Source: JANYGM01 sp043764015 (GTDB lineage Bacteria > Bacteroidota > Bacteroidia > Cytophagales > Thermonemataceae). Taken from it: a stretch of 64,000 nucleotides of DNA. Below the pieces are notes generated by a model, which was not told the origin of the DNA, searched no databases, and worked only from the letters and a program-made list of their open reading frames with translations. A program made the translations under genes and the position numbers. The stretch is taken from NCBI GenBank assembly GCA_043764015.1, contig JAYUKY010000121.1:1-64000 (forward strand). The letters are read 5' to 3'. Below, in pieces: positions 40,145 through 48,743 of the stretch (position 1 is the first letter of the stretch; every line of letters begins with the position of its first letter).

Positions 40145-40981
40145 TCATATATCATACATCATAGCTGATTTTACCATATGTGCAAGACTTACATCATTGA
40201 AAGTGAGTAATTTAAGTAATGTCCTTTCTTGAAGTTGCATATTTTTGATGATTTGAGTAGGTTTTATCACTCCATTTTGTAGATTTTGTTGAACTTGCCC
40301 CACAAAATCTTCTAAATATTGGATTTTTTTATTAAAAATAGCTTTCCCATCACTTATTTGTGGATTATGACCACAAAAAATAATATCAAAATCTTCTTTT
40401 TCTACTTTTTTAAGTGTTTTTATTGTCTGATAAATGTCTTCTCCTTTCCTAAAAAACTTAATTTTAGTGCCTACAAACAAGTCACCAGAAAAAAGCCAAC
40501 CTTCCTTTTTCTCCAAAAAAACAGTATGGTCAATGGAATGCCCATCAGCAAAGATAGGATAAATAATGTGTTTGGGAGTAATTATTTTCTCTGGGAAAGA
40601 CGCAAAAACACCTTTTGCAGGCTTTATTTTGCCAAATAAAAATTCTTCATACGGCAAAACACGAAAACTGCTTTTAACTTTCTCTTGTGTATAGGTATGT
40701 GCGTAAGTACAGATGTGAGGGGTATGTGCTTGTGTTTTCTCTTGCAAAATGGCACAATTTCCTGTGTGGTCTTCGTGCCAATGTGTAAGCGCAATTTGCT
40801 TTATTTTGCTTATGGGAAGATGTTTTAGGACAAGTTTTTCACAATTCCTTTGGGCAGTATCAATCAGTAATCCATCAATAAAATAGCAAAAAACAGTAAT
40901 ATAAGGCTTCAAAAAAAGTGGAGCATAACCAAATTCGTAGATTTGGACGTTTTTATAATATGTTTTGTTGAAGGTTTGCAA
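40145..40981 (-). CDS. MBL fold metallo-hydrolase
   Basis: The 278-residue protein is a metallo-beta-lactamase-fold hydrolase. The first metal motif is THWHEDHTGNC (about 86-96), a full HxHxDH. Later ligands are the histidine of FADGHSIDHTVFL (about 165), SGDLFVGTK (aspartate) and IIFCGHNP (last histidine). The C-terminal 60 residues are helical. Substrates in this family vary from glyoxalase II-like to lactonases; the sequence does not specify. It has no operon partner. A boundary tract of iterated TATCATACATCAT lies against its stop codon. Confidence 0.85.
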   Translation of the reverse strand: MQTFNKTYYKNVQIYEFGYAPLFLKPYITVFCYFIDGLLIDTAQRNCEKLVLKHLPISKIKQIALTHWHEDHTGNCAILQEKTQAHTPHICTYAHTYTQEKVKSSFRVLPYEEFLFGKIKPAKGVFASFPEKIITPKHIIYPIFADGHSIDHTVFLEKKEGWLFSGDLFVGTKIKFFRKGEDIYQTIKTLKKVEKEDFDIIFCGHNPQISDGKAIFNKKIQYLEDFVGQVQQNLQNGVIKPTQIIKNMQLQERTLLKLLTFNDVSLAHMVKSAMMYDI

Positions 40982-41005
40982 AATAGAAAAAGGAAAAAGG
41001 ATAGA

Positions 41006-41042
41006 AAAACTTCCCGAAAGTTGGAAGCTCTCGGGAAGTTAG
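41006..41042. terminator. Hairpin between rpoD and the MBL gene
   Basis: ACTTCCCGA pairs with TCGGGAAGT around AAGTTGGAAGCTC. A and T runs are weak. It resembles the hairpin at 150-187. Confidence 0.6.
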
Positions 41043-41069
41043 TCAAGTTATCATTACCTCACCTCAAAA

Positions 41070-41933
41070 TTATCCCAAATAAGGCTTTAGTGCTTTGCTA
41101 CGTGATGTATGACGTAAACGGCGGATAGCTTTTTCTTTTATCTGGCGCACACGCTCGCGAGTAAGGTTAAACTTCTCTCCAATTTCTTCCAAAGTCATAA
41201 TACTTTCACCATTTAAGCCAAAATAAAATGTAACTACATCAGCCTCTCGTTGTGTAAGTGTAGATAAAGCACGTTGCACTTCTTTGCGCAAAGAATCTGA
41301 CATAAGTTCAGAATCTGGTGTATCTTCACTATCATTCTCCAACACGTCCAAAAGGCTGTTTTCTTCACCTTGTACGAAAGGCGCATCCATAGAAACGTGT
41401 CTGCCTGATATTTTCAAAGTATCAATTACTTCAGATGTAGAAACTTCAAGCACTTCTGCAAGCTCTTCTGGTGAAGGCTCACGCTCAAATTTTTGTTCTA
41501 ATTCTGAGAAAGTTTTAGAAATTTTATTCAAAGAACCCACTCTATTGAGTGGCAAACGCACAATTCTTGATTGCTCTGCCAATGCCTGCAAAATAGACTG
41601 ACGTATCCACCAAACCGCATACGAAATAAATTTAAACCCACGAGTTTCATCAAAGCGTTGTGCGGCTTTGATAAGCCCCAAATTACCTTCATTTATCAAA
41701 TCACCCAAAGAAAGACCTTGATTTTGGTATTGTTTCGCAACAGAAACAACAAAACGCAAATTAGCTTTTGTAAGTTTTTCTAGGGCAAATTGGTCACCTT
41801 CACGAATACGCTTGGCAAGCTCTACTTCCTCGTCAGGTGTTAGCAAATCAACTTTACCTATTTCTTGCAAATACTTATCCAATGATTGTGATTCACGGTT
41901 GGTGATTTGCTTACTAATTTTTAGTTGTCTCAT
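41070..41933 (-). CDS. rpoD: Primary RNA polymerase sigma factor (RpoD/SigA)
   Basis: The 287-residue protein lacks region 1.1, as in Bacteroidota primary sigma factors. Region 1.2/2.1 begins SLDKYLQEIGKVDLLT and EEVELAKRIREGD. The 2.3-2.4 block is RFVVSVAKQYQNQGLSLGDL and GFKFISYAVWWIRQSILQAL, with R/Q residues of -10 contact. Region 3 is RIVRLPLNRVGSLNKISKTF, and 4.2 is LTLEEIGEKFNLTRERVRQI-like: MTLEEIGEKFNLTRERVRQI. It would read the TAnnTTTG elements noted here. It is transcribed alone from a promoter element at 42049-42056. Confidence 0.97.
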   Translation of the reverse strand: MRQLKISKQITNRESQSLDKYLQEIGKVDLLTPDEEVELAKRIREGDQFALEKLTKANLRFVVSVAKQYQNQGLSLGDLINEGNLGLIKAAQRFDETRGFKFISYAVWWIRQSILQALAEQSRIVRLPLNRVGSLNKISKTFSELEQKFEREPSPEELAEVLEVSTSEVIDTLKISGRHVSMDAPFVQGEENSLLDVLENDSEDTPDSELMSDSLRKEVQRALSTLTQREADVVTFYFGLNGESIMTLEEIGEKFNLTRERVRQIKEKAIRRLRHTSRSKALKPYLG

Positions 41934-42048
41934 TTGGTTGATTTAAAGTTTACTCATCAAGTTACAGTTATAATTTTACTATAATTCTAACGTAACAAAA
42001 GTGAAAAAAGTTTGATTCCCTAAAATTATTACAAAAAAATATAAGATA

Positions 42049-42056
42049 CAAAGGTA
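42049..42056 (-). promoter_or_regulatory. -7 promoter element of rpoD
   Basis: CAAAGGTA reads TACCTTTG on the minus strand; the leader would be about 110 bases. Confidence 0.5.
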
Positions 42057-42093
42057 AGTATATTTTTTGAGGTTTTTAGTATTTATAGCAAAA

Positions 42094-42145
42094 ATTCGTG
42101 TATTCGTGGCAAAAAAAACAAAAAGATTGCCACGAATACACGAAT
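42094..42145. repeat. TTGCCAC palindrome, copy 3
   Basis: ATTCGTGTATTCGTGGCAA and TTGCCACGAATACACGAAT are perfect 19-base arms around 14 bases of mostly A. The arm order is reversed relative to copies 1 and 2. It ends 16 bases from the YicC stop. Confidence 0.85.
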
Positions 42146-42160
42146 AAAAAACTGGTTGTT

Positions 42161-43039
42161 TTAAATCAAATTTAAAGATTGTTCTTTGATTTTTTCCAAC
42201 TCATCTTTCATAGCAATTACGTGGCGTTGAATGACCACATTATTAGCTTTTGAGCCAATAGTATTGATTTCTCTGCCTATTTCTTGCGCCAAAAAACCTA
42301 ATTTTTTACCATTAGAATCTTTATTTTCTAGCATTTCAACGAAATAACCCAAATGATTTTTCAGTCTGATTTTTTCTTCTGTAATATCCAACTTTTCAAG
42401 GTAATAAATCATTTCTTGCTCAAAACGGTTTTTGTCATAATTTTGGTCATTGTGTATTTCTGCAAGGCGTGCAGCTATTTTCAGCTTAACAAGTTCTATG
42501 CGTTTTGGGTCTTCTTCCGCAGTAAGAGTAAGTGCATTATCAATATTTTTGATACCTTCAGAAAGCTGTTTTGTAAGTGTGTTTCCTTCCTGCACACGAA
42601 ATTTGTCGCAATCTTGCAAGGCTTCTTTGAGTGTATTTTCTATCAAAATCCATTCTTCTTTTTCTAGTGTAGAGGTACTTTTACCTGCGGAAGAAGTTTC
42701 AAAAAACTGAACCGCCATACGAAAACAGTCGTGTGTGGGAGCTTGTATTTGTGAGGCTATTTCTAGAAGTTGGTTGTAATAAGCCGTAATTTGCGTAGCA
42801 TCTAATTCTATGCTGGTGAGGGCAGTTTTACGCTGAAATTCTATGTTTACGGAGATTTTGCCACGCTCCAAATACTGCTGAATGATATTTCTAATTTCCA
42901 GTTCTTTTTCATTCAAAAATTTAGGATTTCTTAGTGAAATATCTGCAAATTTGGAGTTGATAGTTTTGATTTCTATGTTAAGAAATACGTCTGCTGTATC
43001 TTTTTGAGCTTTTCCGTAGCCCGTCATTGATTTTATCAT
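42161..43039 (-). CDS. YicC family protein
   Basis: The 292-residue protein begins MIKSMTGYGKAQ, the family hallmark, followed by IEIKTINSKFADISLRNPKFL and the C-terminal DUF1732 part (KLGFLAQEIGREINTIGSKA). YicC of E. coli has RNase activity, and this family is widespread in bacteria; in Bacteroidota it usually precedes gmk. No guanylate kinase gene is adjacent here, as the downstream neighbour on this strand is rpoD. The ATG at 43039 abuts a boundary tract. Confidence 0.93.
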   Translation of the reverse strand: MIKSMTGYGKAQKDTADVFLNIEIKTINSKFADISLRNPKFLNEKELEIRNIIQQYLERGKISVNIEFQRKTALTSIELDATQITAYYNQLLEIASQIQAPTHDCFRMAVQFFETSSAGKSTSTLEKEEWILIENTLKEALQDCDKFRVQEGNTLTKQLSEGIKNIDNALTLTAEEDPKRIELVKLKIAARLAEIHNDQNYDKNRFEQEMIYYLEKLDITEEKIRLKNHLGYFVEMLENKDSNGKKLGFLAQEIGREINTIGSKANNVVIQRHVIAMKDELEKIKEQSLNLI

Positions 43040-43085
43040 AATTTGAGTTGTGAGTTGTGAATTATAAGTTGTGAGTTAAATACAA
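43040..43085. repeat. Gene-boundary tract, ACTCACAAC type
   Basis: On the minus strand, TTTTGTATTTAACTCACAAC then TTATAATTCACAACTCACAA lead to the YicC ATG. The core TTTTGTATT is shared with the tract at 28641. Confidence 0.7.
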
Positions 43086-43135
43086 AACTATTGGATAATA
43101 AAGAGAAAACTTTAAACTGGTATGTAATAAATTGA

Positions 43136-43193
43136 TTGTTAATGTTTTGTATTCATTCACAATTCGCAATTTAAAATTCACAATTATTTATAA
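43136..43193. repeat. Gene-boundary tract, TTCACAATT type
   Basis: TTGTTAATGTTTTGTATTCA then TTCACAATTCGCAATTTAAA ends at the stop of the minus-strand hemH gene. Confidence 0.7.
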
Positions 43194-44228
43194 TTATTTA
43201 CAAATCATCTGTTTAAGGCATTCTATCCACATTGGGTGGTCGTTTAGGCTTTCCACGAGTTGCCAATGTTCTCCGCCATATTCTTCAAAAAGTTCTTTGT
43301 ATTCATCACCCACTTCAATAGTAGTTTCCAAACAATCCGACACAAACGAAGGAGAAAAAGCCAACACTTTTTTATAGCCTTTTTTATCAAATTCTTTGAT
43401 AATGTCGTCTGTATAAGGTTTTATCCAAGGGTCTCGCCCAAGTCTAGACTGAAAACTTGTGGTGCAATTTTCTTGTGAAAGCCCTAATTTTGAGATAATT
43501 AGGCGTGTTGTAGCAAAGCATTGCGCCCTATAACAATATTGGTTGTCTTTATGAATACTTTTACAACAACCCTCAACGTGAGTTCCTTCCACAAATTGTT
43601 CTTTTTTTAGACAAGTATTTGTGCAATCTCCTTTTCTTATTTGTCTTTCTGGAAGTCCGTGATAGCTGAACAGAAAATGGTCATATTTTTCTTTTTCTAT
43701 GTGTTTTTGTGCAATATCCGTAATGGTATTTAGAAAAAGTTCGTTATCATAAAAGTTAGAAATGAAGTCAATAGAAGGGATTATTTGCCAATTACTCACA
43801 ATTTCCATTACTTTTTCCTGCACAGACCCCGTAGAAGCAGAGGCATATTGCGGAAACATAGGCAAAACAATGATTTTCTCATAACCTTTTAGTTTAAATT
43901 CTGCTAGTGCCGTATCAATACTAGGAGATTGGTAACGCATAGCTAGTTTTACCTCATAATTTGCAGGCAAAACCTCTCTCAAAAGCCGTTCTACTTCATA
44001 ACCATAGACTTTGAGAGGTGAGCCTTTGTCTGTCCAAACTTCTTTATAGATTTTGGCAGATTTTGGCGCACGGAAAGGCGCAATAATTAGGTTTACAAGC
44101 AACCAACGAGGGATAAAAGGAAAGTCTATGACACGACCATCCATTAAAAATTCTCTCAAATATTTACGCACATCTGGCGTTTTAGGGCTATCAGGTGTAC
44201 CCAAATTAACTATAAGAACTCCAATCAT
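43194..44228 (-). CDS. hemH: Ferrochelatase
   Basis: This enzyme inserts iron into protoporphyrin IX, the last step of heme synthesis. It starts IGVLIVNLGTPDSPKTPDVR (residues 2-21). The iron-site histidine lies in FLFSYHGLPERQIRKGD (about 191-207), and FSPSFVSDCLETTIEVGDEY (about 294-313) contains the conserved glutamate region. The TCLKKEQFVEGTHVEGC region has several cysteines (about 213-229) which might support a cluster or a disulfide. The length of 344 residues is usual. Confidence 0.95.
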   Translation of the reverse strand: MIGVLIVNLGTPDSPKTPDVRKYLREFLMDGRVIDFPFIPRWLLVNLIIAPFRAPKSAKIYKEVWTDKGSPLKVYGYEVERLLREVLPANYEVKLAMRYQSPSIDTALAEFKLKGYEKIIVLPMFPQYASASTGSVQEKVMEIVSNWQIIPSIDFISNFYDNELFLNTITDIAQKHIEKEKYDHFLFSYHGLPERQIRKGDCTNTCLKKEQFVEGTHVEGCCKSIHKDNQYCYRAQCFATTRLIISKLGLSQENCTTSFQSRLGRDPWIKPYTDDIIKEFDKKGYKKVLAFSPSFVSDCLETTIEVGDEYKELFEEYGGEHWQLVESLNDHPMWIECLKQMICK

Positions 44229-44229
44229 T

Positions 44230-44265
44230 TTTTAATTGTGAATTTTAAATTGTGAATTGTGAATT
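44230..44265. repeat. Gene-boundary tract, TTCACAATT type
   Basis: On the minus strand, TTCACAATTCACAATTTAAA then ATTCACAATTAAAAA leads to the hemH ATG. Confidence 0.75.
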
Positions 44266-44302
44266 TAACTTTCCAAAAGTTTTAAACTTTTGGAAAGTTT
44301 AA
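44264..44302. terminator. Hairpin between genes
   Basis: AACTTTCCAAAAGTTT pairs with AAACTTTTGGAAAGTT. Flanking T-rich sequence is present on the minus-strand side. It could end the PD-(D/E)XK gene transcript. Confidence 0.6.
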
Positions 44303-44351
44303 CATAGCTAAAAACAGAAATAAGTGAAACTATGTTTGGAATTGTATAAAA

Positions 44352-44792
44352 TCATTCAAAAACAGGAATTTCAGCAAGTTGAATATGTTTATTATTGATG
44401 TAATCCATTTCATAAAAACACGCTTCTATGCCATTGCTTATCATTACATAACGTGCCTTAATGATAAAATTGTACTGTGAAACCTGAAAAATAGTATTAT
44501 CAGAGAGTTTTATATACATTGCCTTACATTCTAACAACAAAAAAGGCTCTCCCAAACGGTCATAAACTATCAAATCTGTACGTTTTTGCCGTTTATTATA
44601 ATTTAAACCGCTTTCTGCACACATCAACGCAAGCGGATATTCACACTCACAAAGGGCGCAAATAAGTTGCTGACGTACATACTCTTCTGGTGTGAAAACC
44701 AAATTTTTCTTACGAATTTTATCATAAATATACAATTCACCATTTTTTTTGGTAATTTTATGTGCATATTCAGGTAAATTAAGCAAAAACAT
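44352..44792 (-). CDS. Stand-alone type I restriction R-subunit N-terminal-like nuclease domain
   Basis: The 146-residue protein corresponds to the HSDR_N_2 domain. The motif order of a PD-(D/E)XK nuclease is visible: EYVRQQLICAL, then RTDLIVYDRLGEPFLLLECKA, split here as RTDLIVYD and LLLECKA, where D and E-x-K are the likely catalytic residues. It is not fused to a helicase and has no restriction-modification neighbours, as in many Bacteroidota where this small protein is conserved on its own. The ATG at 44792 (MFLLNLPEYAHK) is preferred over an ATG at 45014, which lies upstream of the promoter element at 44873. Confidence 0.75.
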   Translation of the reverse strand: MFLLNLPEYAHKITKKNGELYIYDKIRKKNLVFTPEEYVRQQLICALCECEYPLALMCAESGLNYNKRQKRTDLIVYDRLGEPFLLLECKAMYIKLSDNTIFQVSQYNFIIKARYVMISNGIEACFYEMDYINNKHIQLAEIPVFE

Positions 44793-45252
44793 TTTTTGAG
44801 GTGTAAAGTGTGAGGTGTGAGATAAATACAGTTTGCAGGTCAGAAAAATACAAAATTCATACATCACAGATGCAAATTTACTAAAAAAAGTATAAAAATC
44901 AGAAAAATACATAAAAACTGATACGAAACTTTTTACAACTAATTGCGTAAAGAATATAAATATAAAATTATTTTTCTGATTCATCAAAAAGTATTTTAAA
45001 AATTTGATTATCAATGTTTTACAATGATTTATTATTTATAATTTATAACTTATAGTTTACCCTTAGAAAATTTATTGAGATAAAATTTCTAAAAATCTTG
45101 TTTATTAAAAAAATATGTTTTAATTTAGCGTTTGAGTTGCTATAAATGAACTTACACAGAATTTAATGAGAAAGCATAAAAATAGTAAGGAAATTGGCGT
45201 TAAATTCAATAAAATCTTAACACTTAAATACATAAACATTTATATATAATTT
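44793..45252. other. Divergent intergenic region upstream of ftsZ
   Basis: The region holds a CACACCTCA-type boundary tract against the nuclease gene (44797-44826), a minus-strand promoter element at 44873-44880, and a TTGATTATCAATGTTTTACA core followed by iterated TTTATAATTTATAAC at 45003-45056. The last 190 bases are very A/T rich and probably carry the ftsZ promoter, but I could not identify a convincing TAnnTTTG. No small gene was found. Confidence 0.6.
44873..44880 (-). promoter_or_regulatory. -7 promoter element of the nuclease-like gene
   Basis: CAAATTTA reads TAAATTTG on the minus strand, 80 bases before the ATG at 44792. Confidence 0.4.
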
Positions 45253-47067
45253 ATGTCAACATATAAATTTACTATGCCCACACAACAGAAAATGCCTATT
45301 ATTAAAGTGATAGGCGTTGGCGGTGGTGGTAGTAATGCCGTTAATCACATGTTTTCTTGTGGAATAAAAGATGTAGAATTTATCATTTGCAACACAGATT
45401 CTCAAGCTCTCAATGGTAGTCAAGTACCTATAAAACTACAAATAGGCGCAAACCTTACAGAAGGACTGGGTGCAGGCGCAAACCCTGAAAGGGGTAAACA
45501 AGCAGCATTAGAAAATAAAGAAGATATTAGAGAACTCCTAAGTGTAAGTACCAAAATGTTGTTTATTACGGCTGGTATGGGTGGTGGAACAGGAACAGGA
45601 GCTGCGCCTATTATTGCGCAGGTAGCTAGAGAACTTGGTATTTTGACTGTTGGTATTGTTACTGCACCTTTTAGCTTTGAAGGTACTAAAAAGATAATGC
45701 AAGCTAATTTGGGCATTGAAGAAATGCGCAAATATTGTGATACTGTACTTGTGATTTCTAATGACAAATTACGTGAAATTCACGGAAATATGACTATGGC
45801 TCGTGCTTATGCAGAGGCTGATAATGTTCTCGCAACTGCTGCCAAAAGTATTGCAGAGATAATCACTGTAGAAGGACATATAAACGTGGATTTTGAAGAT
45901 GTAAGAACCGTTATGAGCAACTCTGGAACGGCACTTATGGGGTCTGCAAAAGCAGAAGGAGAAGGTCGTGCGCTGAAAGCAATAACAGAAGCCCTTGCTT
46001 CACCACTTCTAAACAACAGAGATATTAGTGGAGCAAACAAAATATTGCTTTCTATGATGTCTGGTGAACAAATGCCTCTTTTAATGGACGAGATGATGCT
46101 CATTACAGAATACGTAAAAGAACACGCTGGAGAATATTCTGAACTTATTTTTGGAGAAGGAACTGACACCACACTTGGGGAAGCATTGCGAGTTACTGTC
46201 ATTGCAACTGGATTTTCTATTGATACAGATGTAAAAACAGAAAAAAAAAATAAAACTGATAATACCATAGTTAGTACAACCGCTAAAGTTGAAGTTGAAA
46301 CAAATATTGAAAGTGATACTACGCCAATTATAGAAGTTGTTACGCAACCTGTTGTTGCCAAGCATACTATTACATCAGAATTAGAGGCAAAAATACATAA
46401 TCTACAACACGAAATTTCTCCTAAAAAAGAAGTTATAACTGAAATAATACCACAAATGGTAGTAAACACAGTTACTGAAACGGTAGTGCATACAGTAGAA
46501 AACGTAACGAAAGTAGGTGAATTTATTATTAAAGATAGTTTTGGAGAGAATTTTAAGCAAGAATTTAATGAAATTCTTAATGAAACACTTGCAGAAAAGC
46601 CAAGAGAAACGCTTAATGATACGCTCAATAATATTTTGGAAGAAACAGAGCTTGAAATGCTGAATAATATTGTCAGCAAGAAAGTAGTTACGGAAGTAGA
46701 AAATACTCCCAAAGTGATGCTTCCTTCTGAAAAATTAGAAGCATTGAGGAAGGATTTCAAGAATAATAATAAAGAAGAAAATCTTACTCTAGATACAGGT
46801 GAGATGGAATTAGACAAAAAACGCCAATTTTTGGAACAAAAAAGGCTAGAACGTCTAAAAAACTTTAATTATAATTCTGACAACGAAAAAGAAAACGACA
46901 AGGTCAAAGATGCCAAAGACAAATACGAAACTCCTGCTTACAAGCGTCAGAACGTAGATTTGGATAAAGTAGCACATTCTTCTGAAAAGAAAATTTCTAA
47001 TTTGAATATCAATGATGATAATAACATATTAGGAACTAATAAGTTTTTGAGTGATAAACCTGATTGA
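45253..47067 (+). CDS. ftsZ: Cell division protein FtsZ
   Basis: This tubulin-like GTPase builds the division ring. GVGGGGSNAVNHM (21-33) and the tubulin signature GGGTGTGAAP (about 112-121) are present, and the GTPase domain runs to about residue 325. The remaining 280 residues are a long acidic linker, rich in valine, threonine and glutamate, with the periodic phrases TETVVHTVENV and NETLAEKPRETLND. The end (NNILGTNKFLSDKPD) resembles the conserved C-terminal peptide used to bind FtsA. With 604 residues it is much longer than the usual 380-450. It stands alone; the usual ftsQ-ftsA neighbours are not present in this window. Confidence 0.97.
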   Translation: MSTYKFTMPTQQKMPIIKVIGVGGGGSNAVNHMFSCGIKDVEFIICNTDSQALNGSQVPIKLQIGANLTEGLGAGANPERGKQAALENKEDIRELLSVSTKMLFITAGMGGGTGTGAAPIIAQVARELGILTVGIVTAPFSFEGTKKIMQANLGIEEMRKYCDTVLVISNDKLREIHGNMTMARAYAEADNVLATAAKSIAEIITVEGHINVDFEDVRTVMSNSGTALMGSAKAEGEGRALKAITEALASPLLNNRDISGANKILLSMMSGEQMPLLMDEMMLITEYVKEHAGEYSELIFGEGTDTTLGEALRVTVIATGFSIDTDVKTEKKNKTDNTIVSTTAKVEVETNIESDTTPIIEVVTQPVVAKHTITSELEAKIHNLQHEISPKKEVITEIIPQMVVNTVTETVVHTVENVTKVGEFIIKDSFGENFKQEFNEILNETLAEKPRETLNDTLNNILEETELEMLNNIVSKKVVTEVENTPKVMLPSEKLEALRKDFKNNNKEENLTLDTGEMELDKKRQFLEQKRLERLKNFNYNSDNEKENDKVKDAKDKYETPAYKRQNVDLDKVAHSSEKKISNLNINDDNNILGTNKFLSDKPD

Positions 47068-47126
47068 TAAGGAAAGTATGAAGTTAGAGGTTGGAAGTAC
47101 GAATGTAAAACTTTGATTATCATTTT

Positions 47127-47182
47127 TTATAAGAGAAAAGCCTTCAAAATTCTTAGAATTTTGAAGGCTTTTCTCTTATAAA
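47127..47182. terminator. Long bidirectional terminator after ftsZ
   Basis: TTTATAAGAGAAAAGCCTTC and further bases pair with the complement ending CTTTTCTCTTATAAA, with a 25-base stem and a small loop. It lies between convergent ftsZ and the export lipoprotein gene. Confidence 0.85.
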
Positions 47183-47225
47183 TTTATTTTTTCGTACCTC
47201 GTATTTCTAACTTCATACCTCAAAA

Positions 47226-48068
47226 TTATCTTCTCAAAGTAATGATAATAGCCACGAGTGATATTACGCTTGAAATAGATGCAATAATAGGTGAGAAGTC
47301 GTTTAGACTTTCTACAAAAGTTTTTCTAACTGGTTCTACATAAATAATATCATTGGGCTGAACAGTCAAATTGACTCTTTGCATACCTTCAATAGTGGAT
47401 AAATCTATCAAAAAAACATTTGGTTTCTGCAAATCTCCACGAATAAGACGCACATTTCTGGCTCTGTGATCATTGGGAAAGCCACCTGTTTGTGCCAAAA
47501 TCTCAATAATAGATACATTTTCGTTCACCAAAGGAATAACCATTCCTGTACCGCCTTTCAGTACAATCACACGCCTGCTGATACATTGTGTACGCACATA
47601 AGACTCTGGATAAAATTTTAAAAATTTTGCAGAAAGCAAACTATCTGCTTGACTAAGTTTTAGGCTATCTAATTTTTGTCGTCCAATCATTGGTAATTGC
47701 ACTTCTCCATTCATTTCTATCAAAAAACCTACTTGCCCAGTACCACCAACAGAACCACCGCCTTGCCCGCCTGCACCACCACCAGCATTAGTAACATTGG
47801 TATTGGCTTGTTCTACACCTGCAATGGCTTTAAGTTCTTGCCCATTATTACTATAAACTTTGAAAGAAATACGGTCATTTTTTTGTAATAAATAGTTAGT
47901 TTCCACGTTCATACGTGCAAGCAACAATTTATTAGAAATAAGGTCTCCCTTTGTTGTAAACAGAATGTTTTGGCGGTAAACACCACAAGAACTTAGTGTT
48001 AGGCTAGCACTAAAACCAAGCAAAAGAAAGACAAAAACTGAAAGGATATTTTTTTTATATTTATGCAT
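47226..48068 (-). CDS. Polysaccharide biosynthesis/export lipoprotein (Wza family)
   Basis: This is an outer-membrane lipoprotein of the Wza/GumB type, through which capsule or exopolysaccharide leaves the cell. From the ATG at 48068 the protein has a signal with lipobox LTLSSCG (about residue 29). The polysaccharide-export domain includes NDRISFKVYSNNGQEL and QLPMIGRQKLDSL; then a SLBB-like domain (VIPLVNENVSIIEILAQTGG) and NDIIYVEP, with a C-terminal membrane helix (SISSVISLVAIIITLRR). A glycine-rich insert (NAGGGAGGQGGGSVGGTG) interrupts the export domain. It has 280 residues. A start at 48089 would overlap rfbC. Its position 7 bases after rfbC suggests cotranscription and joint surface glycan work. 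Confidence 0.87.
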   Translation of the reverse strand: MHKYKKNILSVFVFLLLGFSASLTLSSCGVYRQNILFTTKGDLISNKLLLARMNVETNYLLQKNDRISFKVYSNNGQELKAIAGVEQANTNVTNAGGGAGGQGGGSVGGTGQVGFLIEMNGEVQLPMIGRQKLDSLKLSQADSLLSAKFLKFYPESYVRTQCISRRVIVLKGGTGMVIPLVNENVSIIEILAQTGGFPNDHRARNVRLIRGDLQKPNVFLIDLSTIEGMQRVNLTVQPNDIIYVEPVRKTFVESLNDFSPIIASISSVISLVAIIITLRR

Positions 48069-48075
48069 AATTTTC

Positions 48076-48618
48076 TTAGAAATTGTCATTTAGAAATTGT
48101 TCAAAAGTAGGTAATTCTAGGTCTTTTGAAGAAATAATAGGGTTTTTATTTCCCCAATCAATACCAAGTTTTTTATCATTCCAAAGTAAGCCACTCTCTG
48201 ACTCTCTCTGATAAAAATCACTACATTTATAAGCAAAAACCGCTTCTGTAAGTGTTATAAAGCCATGTGCCATACCTGCAGGCACAAAAACACGGTTATG
48301 TTTTTTATCATCAACCAAGAAAGTGTCGTGTTTTCCAAAAGTTAGAGAATCTGGGCGCATATCCACTACTACATCAATAACGCTGCCAAAAGGTACATAA
48401 ACAAGTTTATCTTGTGCAAAGGGTGGTTTTTGAAGGTGTAACCCTCGCAAAACATTTTTCTTAGAGAACGACTGATTATCTTGTACAAAAGCTAAATTGA
48501 TACCTTTTTCTTGAAATACTTTTTCTTGATAGGCTTCAAAAAAAATACCTCGCTCATCTTCAAAAATACGTGGAGTTATCTCAAAAACACCTTTTATAAA
48601 AGATTTTCTAAATTCCAT
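48076..48618 (-). CDS. rfbC: dTDP-4-dehydrorhamnose 3,5-epimerase
   Basis: This cupin epimerase supplies dTDP-L-rhamnose for surface polysaccharides. The 180 residues contain GVFEITPRIFEDERGIFFEA (residues 10-29), VLRGLHLQKPPFAQDKLVYV with the catalytic histidine (about 65), VVDMRPDSLTFGKH, and VFVPAGMAHGFITL. No rfbA, rfbB or rfbD is adjacent. It is followed by the export lipoprotein gene. Promoter element at 48668-48675. Confidence 0.95.
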   Translation of the reverse strand: MEFRKSFIKGVFEITPRIFEDERGIFFEAYQEKVFQEKGINLAFVQDNQSFSKKNVLRGLHLQKPPFAQDKLVYVPFGSVIDVVVDMRPDSLTFGKHDTFLVDDKKHNRVFVPAGMAHGFITLTEAVFAYKCSDFYQRESESGLLWNDKKLGIDWGNKNPIISSKDLELPTFEQFLNDNF

Positions 48619-48667
48619 AAATGATTTTAAATAAAGTTTATTTTCCTTTTCTTTGTTTTATAATTTA

Positions 48668-48675
48668 CAAAGGTA
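48668..48675 (-). promoter_or_regulatory. -7 promoter element of rfbC
   Basis: CAAAGGTA reads TACCTTTG on the minus strand, 49 bases before the ATG. Confidence 0.5.
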
Positions 48676-48743
48676 ATCAATTTAGTTTAGGAATTATCAT
48701 AAAAATAAAAAACATAGAACTTTGTGTTCTATGTTTTTTGCAT

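Noticed and set aside
44352..44792. Part of a type I restriction-modification system
   Set aside because: Only the N-terminal nuclease-like domain is present, with no helicase, methylase or specificity gene; stand-alone forms are common in the phylum.
44793..45014. 74-residue N-terminal extension of the nuclease-like protein
   Set aside because: It is translated from promoter and repeat sequence and is rich in F and S without family match.
45807..46817. 336-codon open frame antisense to ftsZ
   Set aside because: It lies opposite the repetitive linker and GTPase region of ftsZ, and its product is a serine/valine-rich low-complexity string, the expected result of reading V/T/E-rich codons backwards.
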